Shown: one piece after another, positions 24,724 to 31,792 of the stretch
How the letters are laid out: every line of letters starts with the position of its first letter
How positions within the stretch are numbered: position 1 is the stretch's first letter
Assembly (NCBI GenBank): GCA_900768995.1
Contig: CAAGEZ010000052.1
Span: 1-44,063, forward strand
DNA from: Oscillospiraceae bacterium
GTDB lineage: Bacteria > Bacillota > Clostridia > Oscillospirales > Ruminococcaceae
DNA length: 44,063 bases
Direction of reading: 5' to 3'
The notes under the pieces: generated by a model
What the model was told of the DNA's origin: nothing
Database searches by the model: none
Seen by the model: the letters and a program-made list of their open reading frames with translations, nothing else
Program-made: the position numbers and the translations under genes

Positions 24724-24795
24724 AAGATTGACCACCTTTCGTATAGAATAGGGACTCTTGATATTTTTATCATATCATCACCGAGAGCTATGGGA

Positions 24796-24815
24796 TCGTT
24801 TTGTAAACGACTACC
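24796..24815. promoter_or_regulatory. candidate operator or cre-like site in the binding-protein leader
   Basis: A perfect inverted repeat TCGTTT-TGT-AAACGA (24796-24810) lies in the operon's leader, about 95 bases after the predicted start. Overlapping it on the plus strand, TGTAAACGACTACC (24802-24815) fits 12 of 14 positions of the CcpA cre pattern TGWAANCGNTNWCA. Either a local LacI-type repressor or catabolite control could use it. No regulator gene is adjacent. Confidence 0.4.
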
Positions 24816-24908
24816 ACCGAACTTGTTTTTTACCCAAAGTGACAGCTTTATGGTAATTTTACAAAAATAATCAGTGAGAACAATGAAAAACTATGGACCC
24901 GTATAATA

Positions 24909-24937
24909 ATTATATCAATTTGCCTAAGTCTTGTCAA
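24909..24937 (-). promoter_or_regulatory. perfect sigma-A promoter of the sugar-transport operon
   Basis: On the minus strand TTGACA (24932-24937), a 17-bp spacer and TATAAT (24909-24914). The transcript would start near 24902 and carry a leader of about 178 bases before the binding-protein start. Consensus hexamers imply strong basal transcription that would need repression or attenuation to be regulated. Confidence 0.85.
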
Positions 24938-25134
24938 GGCGTTATGCAGATTTTTGTATATAATTTGGCTGTACATTTTTGGTAATTTCATACAATAAAA
25001 CGTTTAAGTTCTTGGCGAAATTTACTTTTAGTATATTTTTTTGCTCATATATTTGTACTTAAAATTATTCAATCTGTATAAAAAGTATCCCCCGCAGGTA
25101 CAGAACGTATCCTCGTTAATTCGGCATATAGCAT
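24938..25134. other. AT-rich intergenic stretch, nothing recognised
   Basis: Between the operon promoter and the terminator of the surface-protein gene there is about 200 bp of AT-rich sequence. I see no open frame of note, RNA structure or convincing second promoter in it. Confidence 0.5.
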
Positions 25135-25170
25135 AAAAAAAGCCGCCATCTGATTTCTCAGATGGCGGCT
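25135..25170 (-). terminator. strong rho-independent terminator of the surface-protein gene
   Basis: On the minus strand a perfect 13-bp stem AGCCGCCATCTGA / TCAGATGGCGGCT with a 4-base loop is followed by a run of T. It insulates the surface-protein gene from the sugar-transport operon. Confidence 0.92.
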
Positions 25171-25216
25171 GAACTTATTTAGCTTGCGCCGAAGTTCGGT
25201 TTATCTCGTTAAGAGA

Positions 25217-27013
25217 TTAGCCTCTCTTCTTAGCTACTACAGCAGCTGCAGCAAGAGCTACAGGGATAACTGCGAGAGCTACAGGAGCGTTGCCGGTTGC
25301 AGGAGAAGGAGCTGTCTCAACGGGAGCAGCCTCAGTCTCAGCGGGCTCTTCAACAACTTCCTCAGTGGGCTCTTCCTCAACGATGTCCTCAGCGGGCTCT
25401 TCGTCGTCGATTGTATCGCCTTCACCGTCAAGACCCTCACCAGCGTCGATAGCCTCATCCTCGTCGTCAGAAACAACAACGGTGAGAGTATCCCAGTACC
25501 AGTCAGTAGGTGTGTAGAGGAGCATAGAAGTAAGGAATGTCTTAGCATCAGTGATCTTGCCCTCGTCAGTGATATCGAACCAATCGAAGGAGAGTGTGTT
25601 GCTGCCCCAGTTGAATGTATCGGTATCAGAAAGCTGCATTGTAAGACCGCTGTTTACTACTACAGCACCTGTGAAGAGGTTGATGCCCCAAGCAGAGCTG
25701 TAAGAACCGTACTGATCGTACTCGTTGGAATCGAAGAGAGAGTAAGCATCAGAGAGGTTAGTGTAGAGGTGCTGGCCAAATGTAGGATTGTGCCAGTCAT
25801 AGGAAGAAGTCTCGTAGGAATAACCCTGATCAACGTTTACCCACTGGTTAACAACGTGAGACTTTTCAGTACCAACGTAGCCGTTGTAAGAAGTAAATGT
25901 GAATACAACGTTGTCGTGGTTAGCGATAGCATCGTTAAGAACTGCTACAGGCTTAGTGTAGTAGTTGCCGCCAGCCTTTCTGGACTGGAGAGCGGAGATA
26001 ACATCGTTTTCCTTAGTTGTGATAGTTGTGGACTTGCCGTTAGCCTCAGTTACAGTCCAATCGGAAGAACCGGGCTTAAGAGTTGTCTTGAAGGGAATAA
26101 CTGCCTCTTCAGAAGCACCAGCTGTGAAAGAACCAACTGCAACAGTTGTAGGCTCAGAAGCGAGAGCAGTAGCAGAAGCTACAACGCCCTTCTTGTTCTT
26201 GTTAGCATCCCAGAAGCCCTTTGCAAAGTTCTCAGCAGACATTGTTACATCGCCGTAGAGGGAAGAACCAAAGAAGTGATTGAAGAAGTACTCCATCTGC
26301 TCCTCAGTGAACTCGCCATAGCCGTTAGCGTTGTCCCAAGTACCGCCCCAGCCCCAGCCGTTAGCCTTGTTGAGCTGTACAGTGTTAGGAATCTCATATG
26401 TCATCTTTGCAACAGCATCTCTTACAGCGTAAGTAGTCTCTGTTACAGTAGCGAGACCAGCAGAAGCTGCGTTCTTGTCTACAGAGTAACCAAGAGTGTA
26501 GAGATCGTACTTGGAAAGATCGAACTTACCATATACGTTGTTGCCGGTTGCGATAGGCATATTGTAAGTAGCGCCGCCGAGGTTCTTATCATAGTAAGCA
26601 CCATCAACATTGTCAGCATAGTTAGTAGCCTTGAATGTCTGATACTTTTCCTCGAGGTCATTAATAACATCCTTGTAAGGACGAGCTGTGAACTCGAACT
26701 CCTTCATAGAAGAAGTGCCGTTCTTTTCGCCGATTACAACGCCCTTGTCGTTGTAGATCTTTCCGCCTGTAACGAAGCCGTTATCAGCGCCGAAAGTGAT
26801 GTAGCCTGCCTTAACGGAATCCTTAGTTACCATAGAACCTTCGTAGTTAGCTACAACTGTTACCTTAGCAGATGTCTTGTTAACATCGTTAACGTAGGTC
26901 TTGAGGTCATAAGTGAGAGAGATTGCATCCTGATCAGCGGATACAACAGTAGCCATTGCAGATACGGCCATTGCGCCAGCCATTACGCCAGCAAGTGACT
27001 TTTTCATGTTCAT
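25217..27013 (-). CDS. secreted, probably sortase-anchored surface protein
   Basis: No family recognised for the main body. The 598-residue protein has a clear Sec signal peptide (cleavage near VSA-DQ, about residue 27), a body of about 480 residues rich in Tyr, Asn, Gly, Ala, Thr and Trp with many strand-like segments, an acidic Glu/Pro/Val linker (about 520-565), and a C-terminal sorting-type end: SPATGN, hydrophobic stretch, AKKRG. SPATGN is a variant of LPXTG such as seen in clostridial wall proteins. The start ATG at 27013 follows AAGGAGG by 8 bases; the frame continues upstream to 27304 but that is leader. Strong promoter, strong terminator and even codon choice suggest an abundant protein. 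Confidence 0.85.
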   Translation of the reverse strand: MNMKKSLAGVMAGAMAVSAMATVVSADQDAISLTYDLKTYVNDVNKTSAKVTVVANYEGSMVTKDSVKAGYITFGADNGFVTGGKIYNDKGVVIGEKNGTSSMKEFEFTARPYKDVINDLEEKYQTFKATNYADNVDGAYYDKNLGGATYNMPIATGNNVYGKFDLSKYDLYTLGYSVDKNAASAGLATVTETTYAVRDAVAKMTYEIPNTVQLNKANGWGWGGTWDNANGYGEFTEEQMEYFFNHFFGSSLYGDVTMSAENFAKGFWDANKNKKGVVASATALASEPTTVAVGSFTAGASEEAVIPFKTTLKPGSSDWTVTEANGKSTTITTKENDVISALQSRKAGGNYYTKPVAVLNDAIANHDNVVFTFTSYNGYVGTEKSHVVNQWVNVDQGYSYETSSYDWHNPTFGQHLYTNLSDAYSLFDSNEYDQYGSYSSAWGINLFTGAVVVNSGLTMQLSDTDTFNWGSNTLSFDWFDITDEGKITDAKTFLTSMLLYTPTDWYWDTLTVVVSDDEDEAIDAGEGLDGEGDTIDDEEPAEDIVEEEPTEEVVEEPAETEAAPVETAPSPATGNAPVALAVIPVALAAAAVVAKKRG

Positions 27014-27275
27014 GAAAAATTCCTCCTTGTTTTGTTTTTGGTTTTCTTTATTTATTTCCAAATATGTATGGAAATCAAATATAGTTGTGATACCGTGCTT
27101 CTGCTCACGCTGTATCACGATATTATTGTACCACCTGCGGGCAGATATGTCAATGTACATAAACAACAAATTTGCTTTGCGCTTTTTATCCTTAATGCAC
27201 ACTTTTTGCCCAAAAACCTCGCTTTCGGGAGTCTTTTGGTTCTCCGCACTGCGGTGGTCTTTGTGGTATGCTAAT
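27014..27275 (-). other. long 5' leader of the surface-protein gene
   Basis: About 255 transcribed bases separate the predicted start (near 27269) from the start codon. The minus frame stays open through it, but there is no second ribosome binding site and the residues are unlike a signal peptide, so it is probably untranslated. It holds the stem-loop at 27087-27118. Bases 27305-27364, upstream of the promoter, are AT-rich with nothing recognised. Confidence 0.55.
27087..27118 (-). other. stem-loop in the surface-protein leader
   Basis: GTGATAC pairs perfectly with GTATCAC, and inside it CGTG pairs with CACG after a 2-base bulge, leaving an 8-base loop AGCAGAAG. It lies in the middle of the long leader; an mRNA-stabilising hairpin is the simplest reading. 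Confidence 0.5.
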
Positions 27276-27304
27276 ACTATACCGCATTTTGAATCGAATT
27301 TCAA
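27276..27304 (-). promoter_or_regulatory. sigma-A promoter of the surface-protein gene
   Basis: Minus-strand TTGAAA (27299-27304), 17-bp spacer, TATAGT (27276-27281): five of six matches in each hexamer. It lies between the U32-like gene and the surface-protein gene and gives the latter its own transcript. Confidence 0.75.
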
Positions 27305-27364
27305 TTGATTTTATGCACAAATTTTCATTTTATTTTCACGCAGTTTTTATTTATAAAGTTATTT

Positions 27365-28282
27365 TCAGAAATTAAGATAGCTGTAGTCCAGAGCACTGAG
27401 CATAAGAGCATATCTCGCAGCATCAAGCTTTTCGGGTTTTGCAAGATACATCAGTATCTGCTCGCAGAGCACCATAAGATTTGAGGCTCTTCCCTCTATC
27501 TTGAAATTTTCAAAGCCCATTTCGGTATATTTTCCAAAAACATCATCAGGGCTTATCTGGAGCTTTGTGGGCTTCTCCTCATAGGGGTTGAATACTCTGT
27601 ATTTGCATTCCCATTCCTTTATCTCAGCCCTCTGAACAGGATTCATCCTTCTTATCTCATCAAGCCTTATCTGGATATCGCCGATGTACTTATAGTGCTC
27701 TTTTCTTCTCGGACAATCAGGGACGCAGTGTGCATTGATAAGCACCTCACAACGCTTTCTTTCCTCGGGAGTAAGCTTTTCGAGAGCCTCAAAATCATTG
27801 TTGAAATTGTAGTCAAGGACCACAAGACTGTAGGGCTTTGCAAGCTCTGCCTTTACCTCTTCAATGGTCCTGATGCATTTGCAGGTCGACGATGTCAGCT
27901 TTATATTTGGGTGAGTTTTTCTGATATATTCCTCAAGAACGGGCGAATTGACAATAGCCTCGTTCATTCCGTTGTCAGCCATATCAAGAAGCTCGTTGCA
28001 GTCCTTGTCAGCAAGATCCGCCTCGGTTATGGAGGGGTTAGTGAATGTAAATCTGTAAGGTATGCCTCTGGAATTATAGCCGTGGAGTATTGCCTTTTCC
28101 CTGTCAGGATAATAGGGTCCGAGGATCATTCTTCCGCCGTTCCATTTAACAGCAGGACTGCCAAAATACGACGCTATCTTAAAGCCTTCCCTGAAATATT
28201 CAGGCTTCTCCCTCAGCATATCCGCAAGGGAAATGTTAAGGCTCACCGACTGCGTGGATTCCGCAATGTGAAAACCGATCAT
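27365..28282 (-). CDS. U32-peptidase-like protein with four conserved Cys (paralogue B)
   Basis: 305 residues, same length as the product of 4313-5230 and similar throughout (roughly 45% identical by eye). The four cysteines shared with it fall at Cys134, Cys186, Cys190 and Cys226, and the GFENFKIEGR block is identical, which supports an Fe-S-binding U32-like barrel. Cysteines not shared between the two (for example Cys136 here) are probably not cluster ligands. It starts 15 bp after tatD at an ATG preceded by AGGAAAGGAAG, so it is probably the last gene of an aroE-flavin reductase-tatD transcript. Function unknown; RNA or quinone hydroxylation are the known roles of the wider family. Confidence 0.8.
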   Translation of the reverse strand: MIGFHIAESTQSVSLNISLADMLREKPEYFREGFKIASYFGSPAVKWNGGRMILGPYYPDREKAILHGYNSRGIPYRFTFTNPSITEADLADKDCNELLDMADNGMNEAIVNSPVLEEYIRKTHPNIKLTSSTCKCIRTIEEVKAELAKPYSLVVLDYNFNNDFEALEKLTPEERKRCEVLINAHCVPDCPRRKEHYKYIGDIQIRLDEIRRMNPVQRAEIKEWECKYRVFNPYEEKPTKLQISPDDVFGKYTEMGFENFKIEGRASNLMVLCEQILMYLAKPEKLDAARYALMLSALDYSYLNF

Positions 28283-28297
28283 TTTATGCTTCCTTTC

Positions 28298-29050
28298 CTA
28301 TATATTAAAAAGTCTTTCTGCATTTTCCGCCGTTATCTCCGCCATTTCATCGGGAGATACGCCCTTCACCGCCGCCATAGCCGCAATGGTATATGGGAGA
28401 TATCCGCTGTAATTCCGCTTTCCCCTGTTGGGCTCGGGAGCCATATAGGGGCAGTCGGTTTCAACAAGAAGTCTGTCGAGGGGCACGGCTTCGAGAGCTT
28501 TGAGAGCCTTTTTGGCATTTTTGAATGTTACAACACCCGTAAAGCCCACGTACATTCCCATTGTGACTATCTCACGGGCAGTTTCCGCAGAGCCTGAGAA
28601 GCAGTGCATAACGCCCTTGGGACTGTATTTTCGGAGGAGCTCCATCGTGTCCTCCCAGGCATCACGGGAATGAATGACAACAGGCATATCAAGCTCCGCC
28701 GCAAGCTTTAACTGCTCTTCAAAGGCTTTTTTCTGGATATCCCTGCTGTGCTCCTCGTAGTGATAGTCAAGACCGATCTCGCCAACTGCCACAACCTTTT
28801 TGTTATTGCATAGCCTGCGTATCTCGCCGATCCTGTCAATTTCGTCCGCAGCATCGGGGTGAAGCCCCACGGCGGCGTATATGCCCGCATATTCCTCTGC
28901 AAGCTTTACCGATGAATATGAGCTTTTCACCGAACAGCCAATGTTGACTATTTTGCATATCTCTCCCGAAAAAAGTTCACGGAGAACCTCTTCACGGTCT
29001 GCGTCAAAGGAGCTGTCATCATAATGAGCGTGGGAATCAATTATCCTCAT
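28298..29050 (-). CDS. tatD: TatD-family metal-dependent DNase
   Basis: A 250-residue TIM-barrel hydrolase of the TatD family, which removes nucleotides from DNA 3' ends and also acts on D-Tyr-tRNA-like or peptide substrates in some members. Metal ligands are visible: His7/His9 (IIDSHAHYDD), the Glu in GEIGLDYHYE, His in VIHSRDA, His in MHCFSG and Asp in ETDCPYMAPEP. The start ATG at 29050 overlaps the flavin reductase stop (ATGA) and follows AAAGGAG; the extra 71 codons upstream in frame are antisense-like and lack a start signal. Full length for the family. Confidence 0.93.
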   Translation of the reverse strand: MRIIDSHAHYDDSSFDADREEVLRELFSGEICKIVNIGCSVKSSYSSVKLAEEYAGIYAAVGLHPDAADEIDRIGEIRRLCNNKKVVAVGEIGLDYHYEEHSRDIQKKAFEEQLKLAAELDMPVVIHSRDAWEDTMELLRKYSPKGVMHCFSGSAETAREIVTMGMYVGFTGVVTFKNAKKALKALEAVPLDRLLVETDCPYMAPEPNRGKRNYSGYLPYTIAAMAAVKGVSPDEMAEITAENAERLFNI

Positions 29051-29622
29051 TTCGCCGCTCCTTTCTTTCTCACGGAAAATCCGAAATCTCCCAGCTTTCG
29101 TCCGAGGGCGAAATATTCCCCGTGGGAATACGCCATAAGCCCCGCCTGCTGGAGATTTATCTTTCCCTTGCTGTCGATATACCTCTCGTCGGCGGTAACG
29201 CCTGTGATATCCGCAATGAACATTGTGTGGCTGCCAAGCTCCTTTGTCTCCCTGACCTTGCATTCGAGAGCGAGGGGAGATGCAAGGATAACAGGGCAGT
29301 CCACCGTTTCAGCTTTCACCGTTTCAAAGCAGCATCCGGCGAATTTATCAAGCTTGCTGCCGCTTTTCATTCCGCAGAAGTCAACTTCTTTCGCCATTTT
29401 AGATGTGGTAAGATTGATGACGAACTCCCCTGTTTCCATTATAATGGAATGGGAATGCCGCTCGGGGCGTACAGACACATATGCCATTGGCGGGCGGGTG
29501 TTGATTATGCCTGTCCAGGCAGCGGTGAGAACATTCCTCTTTCCGCCCTCGGTGCCACAGGTCACAAGTGCCGCAGGAACGGGAGCGATAAGCGCTCCCC
29601 CTTTGAAAAACTTCCTGCCCAT
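29047..29622 (-). CDS. flavin reductase family protein (FMN-binding split barrel)
   Basis: 191 residues matching the flavin reductase-like/ DIM6-NTAB fold: GGALIAPVPAALVTCGT near the N-terminus, NVLTAAWTGIINTRPPMAYVSVRPERHSH and GEFVINL are typical of FMN-binding members. Such proteins reduce FMN or store it; the physiological partner is not evident. The ATG at 29622 lies one base after the aroE stop and behind AAAGGAATAAT; the gene overlaps tatD by 4 bp, so the three are co-translated. Confidence 0.88.
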   Translation of the reverse strand: MGRKFFKGGALIAPVPAALVTCGTEGGKRNVLTAAWTGIINTRPPMAYVSVRPERHSHSIIMETGEFVINLTTSKMAKEVDFCGMKSGSKLDKFAGCCFETVKAETVDCPVILASPLALECKVRETKELGSHTMFIADITGVTADERYIDSKGKINLQQAGLMAYSHGEYFALGRKLGDFGFSVRKKGAAK

Positions 29623-29623
29623 A

Positions 29624-30463
29624 TTATTCCTTTTCCGCCATAAGCTTATGCATATCGGAAATGAGCTTTGCAATGTCGCTGTCACTATACTTTGCGCCGC
29701 TCCATATCTCGTGGGCAACAACAGCCTGCCATACCAGCATAGCCATACCGCCGCAGGTCTTTATGCCGTGCTTTTCGGCAGTCTGCATAAGTTTTGTCCT
29801 CTCGGGATTGTATATAACGTCAAAAACAAATCCGCAGTTTGCGATTATATCCTCGGTCACAGGACAGTTTTCGACCTTGGGAAACATTCCCACGGGAGAT
29901 GCATTGATAAGAGTGTCGAATTTGCCCTCGATCTCACTCGGGTGAACCACCTTTATATCATCGGAAAAGCCGTTTGCACGGGCATATTCCTTAACAGGCT
30001 CAACGGTGTCCTCGAAGCCCTCGGGCACGGAAACTGTTAGCTTAGCGCCGTGACGGACGCATTCAATGGCTATCATTCTGCCGACGCCGCCGCAGCCGCA
30101 CTGCAAAACAGTTCCGTCAAGCTTTCCCCCAGCCGCTTCGATAGAGCGGAGAAAGCCGTCGCAGTCGGTGTTGTATCCGATATATTTGCCGTCTTTTTTA
30201 ACAACACAGTTTACAGAGTTGTATCTCTTTGCAGAGTCTGCAAGCTCGTCTATGTACTTGATTATCTCCACCTTGTGGGGGATTGTGATGTTAAAGCCGT
30301 CAAGGGCAAGAACATCGGAAATTTTTTCGGACAGCTCCTCGGGGGAGTATTCTTTCAGAGTGTAGTCAAAGTCGGAAACGCCCTCCAGTTCGAAAAGCCT
30401 TTGGTGTATGGGGGGCGACATTGTGTGTTTAAGGGGGAAGCCCAAAAGTCCGTAATGCTTCAT
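29624..30463 (-). CDS. aroE: shikimate dehydrogenase
   Basis: Catalyses NADPH-dependent reduction of 3-dehydroshikimate to shikimate in the chorismate pathway. The 279-residue protein has the substrate-binding SPPIH near residue 16, catalytic Lys64 (NITIPHK) and Asp100 (GYNTDCDGF), a nucleotide-binding loop (CGCGGVGRM) and the C-terminal GGMAMLVWQA block. The ATG at 30463 is chosen because AAAGGA lies 8 bases upstream; two further ATGs just upstream are too close to that site. No other shikimate gene is nearby. Confidence 0.95.
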   Translation of the reverse strand: MKHYGLLGFPLKHTMSPPIHQRLFELEGVSDFDYTLKEYSPEELSEKISDVLALDGFNITIPHKVEIIKYIDELADSAKRYNSVNCVVKKDGKYIGYNTDCDGFLRSIEAAGGKLDGTVLQCGCGGVGRMIAIECVRHGAKLTVSVPEGFEDTVEPVKEYARANGFSDDIKVVHPSEIEGKFDTLINASPVGMFPKVENCPVTEDIIANCGFVFDVIYNPERTKLMQTAEKHGIKTCGGMAMLVWQAVVAHEIWSGAKYSDSDIAKLISDMHKLMAEKE

Positions 30464-30485
30464 ATTTATCATTCCTTTCATCGGA

Positions 30486-30504
30486 ATACTATATATAATA
30501 GTAT
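30486..30504. repeat. AT-only inverted repeat between fabD and aroE
   Basis: ATACTAT-ATATA-ATAGTAT: perfect 7-bp arms around 5 bases, in the 72-bp gap upstream of aroE. A second AT-rich near-palindrome follows. It could be a protein site or weak structure; no good promoter spacing was found here. Confidence 0.45.
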
Positions 30505-30535
30505 AGTCTCAATTTTATATACTATATATGGTATA

Positions 30536-31456
30536 TCAGCCAATTGTCTTTGCAAGGCTGTCAGCGTCCTGTACATTGGCGATGTTAACGCCCTTGAGAG
30601 TTTTCTTTACAAGTCCCGAAAGCACCTTGTTTGGTCCGCACTCGATAAATGTATCGTAACCGAGGGCATTCAGAGCCGCAAGCTCATCGGTAAATCTTAC
30701 GGGGGAAACGATGTGCTTTGCAAGTCTCTCAGGCATATTTTCTATGCTGTCAAGCTCCTTGCCTGTGATATTTGAGAACATCTTTATTTTGGGTTCGACA
30801 AAGGTTATCTTCTCAGCGGCGGGCTTGAACTCGTCGGCTGCACTCTGCATAAGCTTTGAGTGGAAAGCGGAGGCAACATTCAGCTTTATAGCCCTTGCCC
30901 CTGCGGCAGCAAGAGTGTCCGCAGCAGTCTTTGCCGCATTCTCCTCGCCTGCGATAACGGTCTGAACGGAGGAATTGTAGTTTACGGGGAGAACATATCC
31001 CTCGGTCTCTTCGCAGACCTTTTCTATCTCCTCAACGCTCTTGCCGATAATTGCGTACATAGCGCCCTTGTTTGCCTCGGCAGCCTTCTGCATAGCCTCG
31101 CTTCTTGCCTTGATGAGCTTAAATCCGTCGGCACGGGAGACCATTCCCGTATACACCATTGCCGCATATTCGCCCAAGGAATGTCCTGCTGCGGCGGTGG
31201 CGGTGACGCCGTTTATCCTCAGTGCTTCTGCGGCACAGAGGGACACTGCCATAATTGCGGGCTGAGAAATAACTGTCTTTGCAAGCTCTTCATCGGAAGC
31301 TTCTGCGCACTTTCCGTAAAGGTCAAAGCCGAGAATGTCGGCAGCCTCATCAAATATCGCTTTGAGCTCAGGATATTTCTCAACCAGAGAAACGCCCATT
31401 CCCGCATACTGAGAGCCTTGTCCCGAAAATAAGAATACTGTTTTTTCTGCTGTCAT
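30536..31456 (-). CDS. fabD: malonyl-CoA:ACP transacylase
   Basis: Transfers malonate from malonyl-CoA to acyl carrier protein. The 306-residue protein has the oxyanion motif GQGSQ (about 12-16), the nucleophile Ser93 in GHSLGEY, the malonyl-binding Arg in the KARSEAMQ block and the catalytic His near 199 (ASAFHSKLM). The start is ATG 31456, 9 bases after GGAGG; a TTG six bases upstream is less likely. In many clostridia fabD sits inside the fab operon; here it faces away from it, with about 340 bp between the two start codons. It may be co-transcribed with aroE. Confidence 0.96.
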   Translation of the reverse strand: MTAEKTVFLFSGQGSQYAGMGVSLVEKYPELKAIFDEAADILGFDLYGKCAEASDEELAKTVISQPAIMAVSLCAAEALRINGVTATAAAGHSLGEYAAMVYTGMVSRADGFKLIKARSEAMQKAAEANKGAMYAIIGKSVEEIEKVCEETEGYVLPVNYNSSVQTVIAGEENAAKTAADTLAAAGARAIKLNVASAFHSKLMQSAADEFKPAAEKITFVEPKIKMFSNITGKELDSIENMPERLAKHIVSPVRFTDELAALNALGYDTFIECGPNKVLSGLVKKTLKGVNIANVQDADSLAKTIG

Positions 31457-31483
31457 CTGCAAAACCTCCGAATAAAGATGTAT

Positions 31484-31497
31484 ATTGTTATAACAAT
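31484..31497. promoter_or_regulatory. perfect palindrome in the fabD leader
   Basis: ATTGTTATAACAAT is a perfect 14-bp palindrome about 28 bp before the fabD start. Its ATTGT/ACAAT half-sites resemble those of the inverted repeat at 31647-31667, so both could bind one lipid-gene regulator. It matches neither the FapR nor the FabT consensus that I know. Confidence 0.4.
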
Positions 31498-31622
31498 CAG
31501 TAATATAGATAATATACTTTACGATATGTATAAAAATTGCCGATAATCACAAATTTTGTACGGCATATTTGTATCACTTGAACATCAGATAGGAATTTTT
31601 TTCAAAAATACCAAAATATCAG
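31498..31622. other. AT-rich divergent fabD-fabH spacer
   Basis: This part of the divergent gap should hold the fabD promoter on the minus strand. Several TATA-like hexamers are present but none has a matching -35 at 16-18 bp, so I do not assign one. Confidence 0.4.
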
Positions 31623-31652
31623 TTGACAAGCACCGTTAAAATATATTACAAT
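31623..31652 (+). promoter_or_regulatory. sigma-A promoter of the fatty-acid operon
   Basis: TTGACA (31623-31628), 18-bp spacer, TACAAT (31647-31652). Transcription would start near 31659, leaving a leader of about 134 bases before fabH. The leader contains a short hairpin TGCCCG/CGGGCA (31736-31760) just before the ribosome binding region. Confidence 0.75.
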
Positions 31653-31667
31653 ATATAATGTATTGTA
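31647..31667. promoter_or_regulatory. inverted repeat over the -10 and start site of the fab operon
   Basis: TACAATA-TATAATG-TATTGTA: perfect 7-bp arms separated by 7 bases. The left arm contains the -10 hexamer and the repeat covers the start point, the usual place for a repressor site. The regulator is not encoded in the window. Confidence 0.5.
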
Positions 31668-31792
31668 TTGTGCGGCGGCATAGCCCTGCCACATTAATTA
31701 TAATAACACATTTTTTCTCAAATTACAATAGCAAATGCCCGAAAATCATTATTACGGGCAGCAATATCCCCGAAAGGACTGGTAAAAGACAG

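Noticed and set aside
24735..24735. GTG at 24735 as start of the large binding protein
   Set aside because: The GTG overlaps the AAAGGTGG ribosome site itself; TTG at 24723 has correct spacing.
25184..26998. A 604-codon open frame on the plus strand opposite the surface-protein gene
   Set aside because: It mirrors a gene with strongly biased codons and has a Ser/Val/Leu/Cys-rich composition without domains; the minus-strand frame has signal peptide, ribosome site, promoter and terminator.
29051..29263. N-terminal extension of TatD by 71 codons
   Set aside because: The extension overlaps the flavin reductase gene, is Arg/Gly-rich without homology, and the ATG at 29050 has a proper ribosome site.
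30488..30512. TTGAGA...TATAGT as an aroE promoter
   Set aside because: The hexamers are only 13 bp apart, too close for sigma-A.
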